This document shows, piece by piece, positions 24,827-38,060 of a stretch of DNA of 64,000 nt. This DNA comes from Nicotiana tabacum (Eukaryota; Streptophyta; Magnoliopsida; Solanales; Solanaceae). The position numbers were made by a program, and so were the translations under genes. The notes beneath the pieces are model-generated. The model searched no databases, was not told the DNA's origin, and saw nothing but the letters and a program-made list of their open reading frames with translations. How positions within the stretch are numbered: the first letter of the stretch is position 1; each line of letters starts with the position of its first letter. The stretch is from NCBI RefSeq assembly GCF_000715075.1, contig NC_134090.1:47561792-47625791 (forward strand), in the 5' to 3' direction.

Positions 24827-27800
24827 TTCCCCCCTTGGAACATTCGTCCTCGAATGTTAACTGATGCTCTTATCATTTTCGTAACTTATAGCTCTTGTGA
24901 ATACCTTAATACTCTTCTTGACATTTAAGCAGTTGCTCTGTGAATAAATCCAAAGTCTAGGGTATTCCCCCCTTTTGTCTTTTTGCTCATATCAAGACTT
25001 GTGGTCGAAATCTTCTGAATCTTGCAACTTCTGTTACCTCCTATCATGTAGCCTATATGACCCTGGCTTTGTAGGTGCACTTATGCTATTCATCTTTCCT
25101 TTTTTCTTTTATCTTTTAGTCAATCTATAGGCCTTACTTTGTATATACAAGGCTTAATAGGATGCCCATCTGGGCCTCTATAGGTATACTGAAGTCCTTT
25201 GCTCGATACTTTGTAGAACTTGTGAATATGGCCATATCTTATTTCATAGATCTGGTTATCCATTCATATGACTTTACTTCATTTCCATGGGTTATACTAT
25301 ACCATAATTTTTTTTTATTTCAATCTATCTTTACTGAGGTATGCTTACCAAGCTCCCAGTTACTTTTGTTACCTATCCTTTAGGTATAAATCTCAGTCCT
25401 TCAATGCTCCTTCATTACCGTTCGTCTTAAGAATCATGACCTAATCTCATGTCATACTTTGTAAATTGTATTAGACCATTGTTGATTTTCCTCAATGTTG
25501 ATCTATAATCCTCTACTTGAAGACTTGAAACTTCTTACGTAATACATTACCACTAGGGCTTACGTTGCATTGGGGAATATTTGAAGTGATTTCCATAATC
25601 ATATTTCATAGTGTCTCAATGTGATTCACCTTATGGGGGTATCCTAATTTCGTGTCACAAGCGAAATCTTTTCTCCTTCTCTTCTTGTATTTTTTTTTTT
25701 CAAATCATTATTCAAACGAAGGCCCAAACGTCATCCTTTATCTGTCCCAATTATACCCTCATTTTATTACTAGGTCAGCATTTCATTCTTTCTAAATGCT
25801 ATTAATCTTAGATTCCTTTGAGTTCATTCTGGTTATACTGAACTTTCAATAACTTAGAGAAACCATTATCTCTCTTGTTTTCATGGACTTAATCTTGAGA
25901 ACTTATCCATTTTCGTCACCTTTTCACTTTCCTTTCCTCATCCTTACTCATGTTTCCCTAAAATGTTTTTGCTCAATTATACTTTAGCTTGCGACCTATA
26001 CATATTCATATATAAACTTTCCTTCAACTTGCTTTCTCCATAGATTTCCTTATGTTATTCTGGAATTTAAAGCGAGACATCACATCGTCTCCAAGTTTTC
26101 TCTATTCTCTTAACTAGATCTCTTAGTACATAGAAACCATAGGCTGGAAGACATGCCGCTGACGATGCTGTTATCATTCCCGATTATTGCACTCCCGTGC
26201 TTATAGTTTTCTATCCAAAATATGTTCTATTCACAACTTTCTGCATTTGAGTATCTCGTATGTTGTTCATTTTTACCTTACTTACTTAAAATCTCGTATC
26301 ATATCTTTTATCTCCTTCATAACCTCCCTTCCACTTAGGTGTAATTCACGTCCATAATTGAAGCACTATTATAATACTCGCACCTTTGGTACATACACAA
26401 TCCCGTGGGAGCTTTGTACTAACTTCTTATGAGGCTTGTACTTCTTCTAACTGGCTTCCTTGTAGAGCCACTATAGATTATGGTTGTTGTGTTATTTCTC
26501 TTGAACATCTGATATTAAGAGTGATTCTATCATGTTCTCCATCACAACTTCTATAATCTTTTCTAGGTCCAATAATCAGACTCCTGATTTACTTAGGTGA
26601 TGTAATTCTTTAGATTCCTCTTCCTTCCTTTAAGTAGGCTTAATCTATCTTCCGATCTGTGGCTCATGGTATCAGTTATTACCTTGGCCATTCATGGGCG
26701 TTATGGAATATCCATGATACAATCTTCTAATAATTCAATCCTTTGTCTATGCCCTGGGTTTAATTCTTTCTTTTAACTTATACCGGAGTCTTCTACGGAT
26801 ATATGATTGTTAACAAATATGTTGCCGGATAATGCTCCAAAATCATGAGTGTATCTATAACGTACTAACTCTGGATCAATGATCAAATAATTCTATTGTT
26901 CCATATTAGCTTTCTTTCAACGTAAGCTATTACTTTTCCTAGTCTTTCTGCCCCCTCATTGCGGCTGCCCACACTTGCCAGAGTTTTAATACAACTCATA
27001 TGATCTCGAATATTACTTTTAATTCTTACTTCCCGTTCATTAGCCACAGTAGGTGCCACTTACCTTTGTAATGCTTACAATATTGTTGCGAGATTGTTGC
27101 TACACGACCATTTCCTCTTTAGGTCGTTATGCTTAGGTTGAAGCCTTCATTCTTATCTCCTCCGCTTGTCTTTCGTTATAGTACTTAGGGAGAACCCTTG
27201 ACTCTCATAAAGCTGTGAGCTTATTACGGACATTGTTGATGTCCTTACTTTCCTATAATCATCCGTAGTTGCTTATTTCTATGCCCTTGTGCTTGTATAG
27301 TTGCTTCCGAACTGATATTTTGACTACCTTCCCAGTGGCACTTTCTTTTATCACTGTAACACTCATAAGGTACCTTTAACTATCCCGACTCTTACTTGAA
27401 TATATCTCAAGTATTATAATGATATTCTCCGAGGCTGAATTCTCCATGTTGGGTTCTACTATGTTTATCTTACACAATCTGATGACTCATCTGTAACCTC
27501 CTGTTTAGCCATAACTGGGATCTTCCTAACCAATTACTAATTACTCGTTGGCCCATTCTCATATCAATATTCCTCGTAATCTTTCTTTGGTTATTTACTT
27601 TGTTTTAACTTGTGTCTCGCACTGGCTCCTTTTTTATTAATAACAGCTCGGGCAGGAACCTTTACTTCCTCTCCTTGACGTCGTGTTTGCACAATATTCT
27701 TGAATCATAGCGTATCTGTAAGATTTGGATAATTGCCATCTCATTCCTCTTTCATTTATCGCATTCTTCCTTTACCATTCCATTTTTACTAAAACCACTT

Positions 27801-29419
27801 AATTCTAACTTAATGCCACATCACTCCATATTCCCCCCTTTAAGGGTGTACTAAAAGCTAAAGCCACGAGGATCTACCTATAAATGTTTTACCTCTTCAT
27901 CTTTGATGTCGTTTCTCAACATCAATGATCCATACTCACCTTGCGACAATCCTTCTGTACCAAGGATGACAAATTCCCTTACTCGCTAGGGTGACACTTA
28001 GCGTAACTGGCACATACAGTCTCTTAAGCTTAACTTTTCTCACATTGCTTGCTCTAGGGAAGCGTCTCCCTAAAGACCATTCTCTAAATTCATCATGGAT
28101 CTTCTTCTGTAGTCCATTCTATTACCACCGGAACGAAATTTGAAATTCCCATGATGTCAAGTACTTTCCAATCATACAATCCCTAATTCATATTTTAGTT
28201 TATCTTGTTTACTAGTCCCTACTGATTTCTGTTACTCTGGGGATTAACTCTCCCCTCTGGTAGTCGCGTTGGAGTAACGTACTTATTTCTCAAAATGAGG
28301 ATATAACCTTATGGCCTATACTCTTTTGTTGTCTTAAGGCCCATCACCTTTGGTCTCTTCCTTCATTTGACTATAGGTTCTGTAACACTCTACCGTTTTC
28401 ATCCATGTATCACACCTTATTCATAATGCTTCCTTATCTCTCTTCTCATTACTCTGCTAATATTTAAGCATATCCCTTTTCTTGTGAAAACTTCAATACG
28501 CATTCTTTCGCTTTTAGCTTTCCTTTGCTCCATCCAATTGCTCTTCAAGTTGCTTAACGTTCTCGCTTTACTAAGGACGCGAGTCACACTAAGGTAATAT
28601 TTATCCTTTCAAGGCTTATAGTGCATCTCTTTGTAGCACTCATATCTAGTTTTACTATTTTAGGGTGCACCGTCGAGGTGTCTCACAGGGAGATCCATTA
28701 CCACGTTTGCACTATTGTTCGAAAATGTCAACTAACTCTACCAATCCATCCACTATTTTGGGTTAGTATATCCCCAGCCGGATCCTGATAACTCGTAATT
28801 TTCTTAAACTATGTCTGTTAGCCCCCATAGGGCATAACTGAGATAGGTACGACCAATTAAACATACCTCTATTACCATTGAATATAACTTAAAAAGCTTA
28901 TATTCCTCTGCCTGAATTATAAACACCGTTAACCTTCATTAACTAGGCGCCTCGTAGTTTTATTCATCTTACTTCCTTTACTTGTTGACACTTGTATTTA
29001 CCTTCTAAATCTCTCATTGTCTTTCACCATTAAGGTGGATATGCATTCTTGCCTCAAGATCCTTACCAAGAGGCTTACACCTTTTAGTACGCACGTGATC
29101 TGCTGAAGACCTCATATTTACTTATCATAAACATGATGCAAAGTCGAGTTCCTCTGACTCAACTCTCCCATAGCTATATATCTTACCACCTGTCTTTCTG
29201 GATGTAGGCATCGTCGTATTATGAATAAGGTAGAGTTTAGGAAATTGAGTTCTTACAACTGAGCTCTACCACACGATCTTGAGTAAGAAGAAAGAGTGGC
29301 AGTCCTAAATGCCTTGTAGCCTCCTGCTAATAAGTGTGGTGCACGACACACCCATAAACAAGACTCTACTAGACACGGCTTGTAGACTCCCTAGGACATA
29401 ACTGCTCTGATACCACTTT
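24827..29419 (-). mobile_element. Tandem element, internal region B (non-coding)
   Basis: 4593 bases, collinear with region A. The polypurine tract is at 24827-24836 and the PBS at 29404-29415 (minus strand). The equivalent of the 28-codon gag-like reading is at 29211-29125 with the same length and the same start and stop. Seven of the eight base differences between the two copies change the amino acid, so there is no sign of selection on it. No coding domain was recognised. Confidence 0.8.
29404..29415 (-). promoter_or_regulatory. Primer-binding site, unit B
   Basis: The minus strand reads TGGTATCAGAGC, identical to the unit A site, with the LTR terminus at 29420. Confidence 0.9.
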
Positions 29420-31694
29420 TGTCATGACCCAAACCGATAGGCCGCGACGGGCAGCCGGTACCTTACTCAACCGAGTACCAATGTAACGTATTTTTCTTAT
29501 TACATCATCATATACACGTGACATACGGGCCTAATAGGCCAACATGAACATTTACAAACTTAAAACATTGGCCGACAAGGTCGTACAATCTTTCACATAC
29601 ACGACATATATCTACAATCCTCTAAGAGTACATAAACATCATAAAGGTCGGGACAAAGTCCCGCCATACCAAACAATATACGTCTAAATCTTACTAACCA
29701 AACAAGAAACTCTGAAGTAAATGGAGCGCACCAACATTTTCTGCTGAGCTGATAGTCTACTTGGATGACTCTCAACCTGTCTATCGAGACCTGCGGCCAT
29801 GAAACGCAGCGTCCCCAAGCAAAAGGGACGTCAGTACAAATAATGTACCGAGTATGTAAGACACATAAATAAATACATAAGAGACATGGAAGAAATATAA
29901 AGTACATGACTCAACCTGTAAGTCTGAATAACTTTATAAATCATAAATTACTTTTAGCATCATGCATAGGCATATGAATGTCATGTCGTGCATAGGTACA
30001 TGTTTTATAATATCTTCAGCCTCTTAGGACATACCATCATATCATATCGGCCACTATGGGCAAATTCATCAACGTATACCAGCTGATCAGGTGGTGGTGC
30101 GTATATAATGACATAACCTTTTCCATATCCCATATGCATATATATACATACATATATACGCGTATATAACGTCATTTGGTTCATATTTCAGCCACTGTAG
30201 GCAATATCATCATCATATACCAACTAATCAGGTGGTGCGTATATAACACTGTAACCTTTTCCCATATCCCAAATACATATATGTACATATATACGCGTAT
30301 ATAACACCATCTGGTCACGGGTCAATGCACATGAATGCAATGCATGAAAAGTTCATTAATAAAATCTTTCAGAATTTCATAAGACGATTTTGTGTTGAGC
30401 AATATCATAAAGTAACTTTTTTTTCTCAACTTTCATATTTTTCTGAGACCCATGAACAGATGATAAAATATTATAACACATAAAAATTCTAGAACATAGA
30501 TATCTCTAATACTTCTATGAATAGAGTCATTTATGGAATTTGTGCATTTGCACGTTTCGTTCGTATCGTATGAATCATGCCATAAAGAAAGAAGGGGTAG
30601 CTTTAACATACCTGGAGTAGGAACAACTCCGTATAATTATCCTGTTGGAAACCTTCATGGATTGAATTTAGAACCCAAAAATTGGATTTAAGCTTCTGCG
30701 CCTACATTCTTGGTTTGAAATCTTAAAAGCAAAATGTTTCTGATTCTTGAAGTTTTGGAAAAATGTTCCTATGTTCTTAGTTTTAAAAGAGTGAAAATGA
30801 CTTTTAAAAGTCTTGTTTGAAAGACTTGAAGATTGTCTTTAATGATTTATGGAGCATAACTCACGTTTGGCATTTTTTAAGAATTGTAAAATGATTTGAT
30901 TTTAAAAGTGTTAAGGTTTTAGGTGTCTTGCAATTGAATTGTCAAGATGCCACCTTTCTAATGTTACCATGAGTCACATAATTACTTTGTGGCTTGCTGC
31001 CACATGGGGTGGGTTGGGGTATTTTTAATTTTATCCAACAAATAATTAATTAATTAACTAGGTAATATCCCGCTACCCGGTAAGTAACCAATTGCCCAAA
31101 AAATTGAGAATTATTCTCACTTACTTAAAATATTACTCATTTTTCACATATCTTATACACCTTTCTATCATGGCTATGTAGTACCTTATATGGCACTAGT
31201 CCATAAATATCGGGTATTTTAGCTCGGGCGGTATTTTATCCCAAAATGCCAAACTTTGACAAAATTCGCTTTCTTAGACTTGCTCCCCATTTGACCTTTA
31301 CGAATTTACTAATCACTTGTGAAATAGCATAATCCTTATAATCTCCAAATAATCTTTTCCTTGGACTGATGTCAATTACCTTACAACATATTCAACGTAA
31401 AATACTGCAGGGTGCAATATCGTCGTAACTTATTACTACGAAGCGTAACATCACCATAATGAAATACTACATGGTGCAACACTGTCGTAACTTATTACTT
31501 GTGAAGCGTAATATCACCGAATGTAATACTGTCGGGTACAACACTGTCGTAACTTAATACTGCAGGACGTAACATCAATCGTAATATATTACTACAGACG
31601 GTAACACCATCGTAACATATTACTGCAGAGCATAACATCGTCGTAAGATAATACTGCGTGACGTAATATTAACGTAATATTGCGGGGCGTAACA
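29420..31694 (-). repeat. Tandem element, LTR copy 3
   Basis: It begins TGTCATGACCC and is collinear with copies 1 and 2. It ends GGGGCGTAACA at 31694, missing the last three bases (TCA), where chromovirus LTR sequence starts. No third internal region follows, so this is the outer 5' LTR of the array. Confidence 0.85.
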
Positions 31695-32355
31695 CCCACT
31701 GTTGGGATCGTCATGACGCCTAACTCTTGAATGCTAGGCAAACCAACAGATACGGTTCTAACACATTAATCATTAACCAAAACAGTAATAAATATTAATC
31801 AAAGCTAAACAGATATGAAGTGCGGAAATTTATAACAGTTCAAAACTCTACAACACGACTGCCCCAATGATTTGGTATCACAATCCACGAACATCTAAGA
31901 ATTTTTGCAAATACTGGTTTAAAGGAAAATACATTTGTTTTTTGGAATGAAAGAAAACAAGAACTAAGATAGAGGGAAGGGGACTCAAGGGTCTGTGAAC
32001 ACCGACAAATCTACCTTGGGTCTCCTGTGGACTGAAGGCAGCAACCCCAAACTTTGGTCAGTATGGTACAATACCGGGATATGCACAGAAAGTGCAGAGT
32101 GCAGTAACAGTACAACTGACCTCATGTACTGGTAAGTGCCGAGCCTAACCTCGGCGAAGTAGTGACGAGGCTAGGAAACGACAAACAACATAAACATGTG
32201 CACTAACATATAACAAATAATAAAAACTAAGTAGAAATGAACGGGAAGGGGCAACATGCTATGGGAGTTCCAACATACAGAATCACAACAATACAAGAAT
32301 CTAAACAGCTAGTACATTTTAATCGATAACGACAAATAAACACAGCAAATAGAAA

Positions 32356-32595
32356 ATGCACGGCATTATCCTTCGTACTTTTACTCTCAATCCTCACCAT
32401 GTAATCAATAATAGAAATGTTCATGGTATCACCCTTCGTGCTTTATCACTCTTCCTCACCATATGAATAATAGAAATGTGCACGGCATCACCCTTCGTGT
32501 TTTATCACTCTTCCTCACCATATGATTAATATAAATGTACACGGCATCACCCTTCGTGCTTTATCACTCTTCCTCACCATAAGAAACAACAGAAA
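32356..32595 (-). repeat. ~60-bp tandem repeat in LTR, four units
   Basis: Units start near 32358, 32420, 32480 and 32539. They share GCACGGCATCACCCTTCGTG and TCACTCTTCCTCACCATA. The partner LTR has five units, so copy number changed after insertion. Confidence 0.85.
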
Positions 32596-33454
32596 TAATA
32601 ATAACCCGACAAGGGCATCACAATCAAACAACTTTATTTCATCACTTAGTTTCACAACAAAATCTCAACTGGAGTCAATACTCAACCAATATCCAAAACC
32701 AGGAAAAATATAATAAGACTTGTTTAACATGAGTAATAACTAGTTTAAGCAGGAACAATACATACAAAAAAACACAATGATCACAAGTATAAGACTCACT
32801 CGCATGCTATGACCCGACAACGACGTATAGATACTCGTCACCACACCTATACATCATACTTAACAACTAAACAAGTAGCAAAAAAGGCAAGAACACCTAA
32901 TGCCTCAAGCTAAGGTTAGCCATGACACTTACCTCGATTCCACGGCCAAACTCAAGCCTCAAATACCATTTTCCCTTAGTTTTCACTTCCAATCCGCTCG
33001 TATCTATGCATAATTAACTTATTAACACCAATTAACGCCAAAGAAACCAATTCTAATGCATGATTATAGGTTTCCCAACATTTTTCCCAAAAAGTCAAAA
33101 ACTGACCCCGGGCTCGCTTGGTCAAAACTCGAAGTTCGAACCAAAACCTGATTACCCACTCAGCCCCGAGCTCGTATATGTAATTGGTTTTGGAATCCAA
33201 CCTCAATTTGTGGTCTAAATCTCCAAATTTCAAAATTCCTAAATTCTACCCAAAAACACCCAATTTCCCATAAAAATCCCTAGATTTTGTGATGAAATCT
33301 TGTAAAAAGATGAAATAGATTGAAAATGAGTTAGAAATCGTTTACCTATTATTTGGGGAAGAAATAAATACTCTTTAGAAAATTGCCTCTTGAAGTTTAG
33401 GGTTTGAAACTTTGAGAAATGAATGAAAAATCTCATCCAAGACTTTTTTACTCA

Positions 33455-33720
33455 GCTTCGCAATTGCGAATCTTGCAAATGCGAAGCTCCCCACACTTCT
33501 GCAGCCATCAATTGCAAAGGTAATGACCACAATTGCGTTCAGGGACCTCCGCAAATGCGACAAAAGGATTGCATTTGCGATCACACCCCTCCCCAGACTT
33601 TCTTCGCAATTGTGATGATATGTTCGCATTTACGAACATGAGCTGACCTAGCTTCCTTTGCATTTGCTATGGAAGCATCGCAAATGCGACATCGACAGAG
33701 GTCTCAAATATGAACCCTGA
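33455..33720 (-). repeat. CGCA/TGCG word cluster in 3' LTR
   Basis: Words such as TTCGCAATTGCGAA, CGCAAATGCGA and TTGCATTTGCGATC recur. The cluster lies about 730-990 bases from the LTR start (34449 on the minus strand), like its partner in the 5' LTR. Confidence 0.75.
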
Positions 33721-34449
33721 CCTTGCATTTGCAAGGTCTGAGGCCTGCAACTCTGCTGAAGCATACCAGTAATTCTCTAAGTTCAAAAATCACTCCGTAG
33801 CCTATCCAAAACTCACCCGAGCCCTTGGGGCTCCGAACCAAACATGCACACAAGTCTTAAAACATCATATGTACTTGCTCGAGCGATCGAATTGCCAAAA
33901 TAACATCTAGAATGACACATGAAAATTTCAAGATAGTTCAAACTTTCTATTTTCTTAACCAAAGGTCCGAATCACGTCAAATTACTTCTGTTTTTCACCA
34001 AATTTCACAAATGAGGTTAAAATATTATAATGGACCTATAACAGGCTCCAGAACCAAAATATGAGCCCGATACCAACAAGTTCAAGCATTGTTCAATTTC
34101 AAAAAACCATTATATTTTTTAGTTAACAGTTTTCTTCAAAAATTTATTTCTCGGGCTAGGGACCTCAAGATTTGATTCCGGGCATACGCCCAGGTCCCGT
34201 AATTTACTACGGACCTCTCGGGACCATCAAATCACGGGTGCAGGTCCATTTACTAAAAATGTTGACCGAAGTCAACTTAAATTAATTTTTTAAAGGAAAA
34301 CTCAATATTTTTCTTAAATTTCACATAAAGGTTTTCCGAAAATGCGCTCGGACTGCGCACGCAAATTGAGGAGGAAGGAAATGAGGTTTTGAAGATCTCG
34401 GAACTCCGAATTTGTTCCTAAACACGAGATGACCTTTTGGGTCATCACA

Positions 34450-34940
34450 TTCTCCACTTCTAAAAAAATCGTTCATCCTCGAACGGACATAGAAAAGTAC
34501 TTGTGTCGGTGAAAAGATGGGGATATTGGCTCCGCATATCAGACTCGAACTCCCAGGTAGCTGCCTTAACAGGCTAACCTCTCCATTGAACACGAACCAA
34601 TGGATAACTCTTCGATCTCAACTGTTGAACCTACTAGTCTAGGATAGCTATCGGCTCCTCCTCGTAGGTCAAATCCTTGTCCAACTAGACAATGCTGAAG
34701 TCTAACACGTGGGATGGATCGCCGTGATATTTCCGAAGCGTGGACACATGAAACACTGGATGCACTGCTGATAAACCTGGTGGCAACGCAGGCTCGTAAG
34801 CCACCTCACCCACTCTCCGAAGAATCTCAAAAGGCCCAATGAACCTAGGGCTTAACTTGCCCTTCTTCCCAAATCTCATCACACCCTTCATGGGCGACAC
34901 GCGAAGCAACACTCGCTCTCCGACCATGAATGTCACATCA
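34450..34940 (-). pseudogene. Integrase C-terminus and chromodomain remnant
   Basis: Reading from 34936 gives GERVLLRVSPMKGVMRFG, then KLSPRFIGPFEILRRVG and HPVFHVSTLRKY, the GPF/Y module of gypsy integrases. It runs to 34685. Beyond it (34684-34450) the same strand has frame-shifted remains of the short tail that forms a chromodomain in this lineage. In the family this tail directs integration to chromatin. The frame breaks after DFSIV, so the protein is not continuous. The 3' LTR follows after a polypurine tract. Confidence 0.75.
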
Positions 34941-35989
34941 CGAACCTTACGGTCGGCATAACTCTTTTGCCCGGACTAAGCTATACGAAGTCTATCCTAA
35001 ATGATCTTAGCCTTAGGCATCTTATACTAAATCTATACTCATCAACCGAGCCTCCGCTGGCTCAAACCACCCAACTGGTGATCGACACCGTCTACCATAT
35101 AATGCCTCATAAGGATCCATCCGTATGCTCAACTGATCGCTGTTGTTGTAGGCAAACTCCGCTAATGGCAAGAACTGATCCCAAGAACCTCCAAAGTCAA
35201 TAACACAGGCGCGAAGAATATCCTCCAAAATCTGAATAGTACGCTCAGACTATTTGTCCGTTTGAGGATGAAACGTTGTGCTTAACTCGAACTGCGTACT
35301 GCACTGCCCTCCAAAAATATGAGGTAAAATATGTACCTCGGTTAGAAATGATAGACATGGGCACGCCATGAAGACGAACGATCTCCCGGATATAGATCTC
35401 AACTAACCTCTTTGAATAATAGAAAATTGCCATAGGAATGAAATGTGCTGACTTAGTCAGCCTATCCACAATAACCCATACTACATCGAACTTCCTCTAA
35501 ATCTGTGGGAGTCCAACAACGAAATCCATGGTGATACACTCTCACTTCCACTTAGGAATCTCAATCTGCTAGAGCAAACCATCAGGTCTATGATTCTCGT
35601 ACTTTACCTACTGACAATTCAAACACCGAGCTATGTAACAATATCATTCTTCATCCTCTTCCACAAATAATGTTGTCGTAAGTCCTGATACATCTTAATG
35701 GCGCCCGGGTGAATAGAATACCGGGAACTATGGGCCTCATCTAGAATCAACTCACGAAGTCCATCCACATTAGGCACATAAACACAACCCTACATCCTCA
35801 AAACCCCATCATCTCCAACCGTAACCTGCTTGGCACCACCGTGCTACACTATGTCCCTAAGGACAAGCAAATGAGGGTATTATACTGCCGATCACTGATA
35901 CGCTCAAATAATAAAGACCAAGCGACTGTACAAGCTAAAACACAATTGGGCTCAGACACATCCAACCTCACGAACTGATTGGCCAAAGC
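34941..35989 (-). pseudogene. Chromovirus integrase core, inactivated
   Basis: On the minus strand the zinc-binding region with CLNCQ lies near 35610. The core follows: first Asp in ITMDF (near 35530), then DRLTKSAHFIP (35469 down) and SIISNRG, where the second catalytic position is Asn instead of Asp. The catalytic Glu is present in SERTIQ near 35245. A stop sits just before SERT where Gln is usual, consistent with CAG to TAG. Further stops lie in the zinc-binding part. The core resembles the retroviral-type DDE integrase that inserts the cDNA. It is not functional here. Confidence 0.82.
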
Positions 35990-36600
35990 TTAAACTTCCA
36001 AAGCAAGCGGTCTCTCACTGACTAGAATATATGCAAGACTGCCCATACTAGCTGACTTCCTGCTCAAAGCATCGGCCACCATATTGGTCTTCCTGTGATG
36101 ATACAATATGGTGATATCATAGTCTTTCAATAGCTCCAACCACCTTTTCTGCATCAAATTGAGCTTCTTCTGCTTGAACAAATACTGCAAACTCTTATGA
36201 TCCGTGAACACCTCACATGACACGCCATATAGATAATGCCTCCAATTCTTTAGCATATGAACAATGGCTGCTAGCTCCAAGACATGAACTGGATAATTCT
36301 TCTCGTGAATCATCAACTACCGGGAAGCATATGCAATAACTTTGTCATTCTGCATCAAAACTGCATCAAGTCTAATACGAGATGTATCACAATATACTGT
36401 ATATGGCCCTGAACCTATGGGCAATACCAACACCAGCGCCGAAGTCAAAGCTGTCTTGAGCTTCTGAAAGCTTGTCTCACACTCGTCCGACCACCTGAAC
36501 GGGGCACCCTTCTGAGTCAACTTGGTCATCGGGGCTGCAATAGATGAAAACCCTTCCATGAACCGACAATAATAGCCCGCCAAACTCAAGAAACTTCGGA
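35990..36600 (-). pseudogene. RT thumb and RNase H of the chromovirus
   Basis: Two pieces, 36589-36317 (SLAGYYCRFMEGFSSIAAPM, GAPFRWSDECE) and 36316-35990 ([41 protein letters not shown]). These are the connection and the RNase H domain, including the TDH active-site region. A stop (TAG) separates the two pieces at the usual SRQL position. RNase H degrades the RNA strand during cDNA synthesis in the family. The domain itself looks well kept. Confidence 0.82.
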
Positions 36601-37106
36601 TCTTTGTAGCTGATATGGGTCTAGGCTAGTCCTTGACTGCCTCAATGTTCTTAGGATCCACCTGAATATCCTTTACTGATACAACATGACCCAAGAATGC
36701 CACTGAACTCAACCAAAATTCATATTTCGAAACCTTAGCATATAAACTGGTTGTCTCTTAGAGTCTGAAGAACAATCTGAAGATACTGTTCATTCTCCTA
36801 TTAGTTGCGGGAGTAGATCAAGATATTATCAATGAACACAATCAATGTTGTTGGGGCATTTGTCTACCCAAATGACTTCACTAGAAACTTATAATGCCCG
36901 TAGCGAGTGCGAAAAGCTGTCTTAGGGACATTAGATGCCCTAATCCTCAACTAATGGTAGCTGGATCTCAAATCAATCTTTGAAAATACCTTGGCACCCT
37001 GAAGATGATCAAACAAATCATCAATCCTTAGCAATGGATACTTGTTCTTGATTGTGACTTTGTTCAACTGTCGATAATCTATACACATCCTCATCGATCC
37101 ATCCTT
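36601..37106 (-). pseudogene. Chromovirus reverse transcriptase, palm with deletion and D-to-N change
   Basis: Minus strand: the finger region with [20 protein letters not shown] (about 37020-36960) is readable. The following FG-TNAP segment has a stop, then jumps directly to LIVFIDNILIYS. Compared with the family, roughly 17 codons between these segments are missing. The catalytic motif reads F-I-D-N: codon AAT at 36827-36825 replaces the second Asp. Both changes would abolish polymerase activity. Frame and stops indicate long decay. Confidence 0.82.
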
Positions 37107-38060
37107 CTACTTAACAAACATCACTGGCGCACCCCAAAGCAAGACACTAGGCCTAATGAAGCCCTTATCAGGAAAATCTTGCAATTGCTCCTTCAATTCT
37201 TTCAACTCTAGCAGGGCCTTATGATATGGCAGAATCGAAATGGTCTGAGTGCCCGGAGCCAAATCGATGCAAAAGTCAATATCCCTATCGGGTGGCATCC
37301 CTGGTAGGTCTGTAGGAAATAACTCTAGAAACTCCCGGACAACTGGCACAGAATCCATGGAAGGAACCTCAGCACTGGAATCACGAACATAAGCCAAATA
37401 AGCCAAACACCCCTTTGCAACCATACGTTGAGCCTTCATATAAGAGATAACCCTGCTGGTACAATGACTAGGAGTCCCTCTCCACTCCAATCGATGCAAC
37501 CCTGGCAAAGCTAAGATCACAGTCTTGGCATGATAGTACAATATAGCATGATAATGCGACAACCAATCTATCCCCAAAATAACATCGAAGTCAACCATAT
37601 CGAGAAGTAGGAGGTCTACACTAGTCTCAAGACCCCCAATAACAGTCATGCATGAACAATAGAGACAGTCTACAACAATAGAATCCCTTACTAGCATGGA
37701 TACATACACGGGAACACTTAAGGAATCACGAGGCACAACCAAATATGGGGAAAAATAAGATGACACATAGGAGTATGTAGACACTAGATCAAATAGAACT
37801 GAAGCATCTCTACTGCAAACTGAAATCATACCTATGATAACTGCATCGGAGGACTCAGCCTCAAGTTTGGCTGGAATAGCATAACATCGGGGCTGGGCCC
37901 CACAACTCTGAACTACATCCCTGGGACGGCCTCCTGCTGGCTGGCCTCCACTTCTAACACCTCGACCTCCACCTCTAGCGGCTTGACCCCTACCTCTAGC
38001 TGGCTGAGCATGCGGTGGAATACCCGATGCTGAAACCATGGCACGAGAACCCCGATACAA
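37107..38060 (-). pseudogene. Chromovirus protease and RT entry, 317 codons open
   Basis: The longest open reading in the element. It starts with an RG-rich segment from the gag tail, then a retropepsin-like stretch VLFDLVSTYSYVSSYFS, where the family's D-S/T-G active site is changed to DLV. Next come VDFDVILGIDWLSHYHAILY and a linker with VVREFLELFPTDLPGMPPDRDIDF, which leads into RT. The open length suggests this part decayed by substitution rather than by frameshift. In the family the protease matures Gag-Pol. With the Gly of the active site replaced it is likely inactive. Confidence 0.82.

Larger units (their letters stand above)
15634..31694 (-). mobile_element. Tandem non-autonomous LTR element: LTR-int-LTR-int-LTR (LARD-like)
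   Basis: Three similar LTRs (15634-17974, 22562-24826, 29420-31694) alternate with two similar internal regions of 4587 and 4593 bp. Each internal region has, on the minus strand, a perfect TGGTATCAGAGC primer-binding site next to one LTR and a polypurine tract next to the other, so the element is minus-oriented. The internal regions align along their whole length by eye with scattered indels, but carry no gag or pol. The array is therefore a tandem of a large non-coding LTR element, probably made by recombination between LTRs of two copies. The right end is joined to, and slightly cut by, another gypsy element. Confidence 0.85.
31695..34449 (-). repeat. Chromovirus 3' LTR (outer end slightly truncated)
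   Basis: Collinear with 39626-42483. The inner end is TCATCACA at 34449. At the outer end the TGTCACGACC terminus seen in the partner is absent and the LTR enters at CCCACTGTTGGG. Inside are a four-unit repeat (32356-32595), the TCGTCACTAC block (minus strand, about 32157-32166) and a CGCA/TGCG cluster. The splice-donor-like AGGTAAGT lies at 32934-32927 on the sense strand. Confidence 0.85.
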
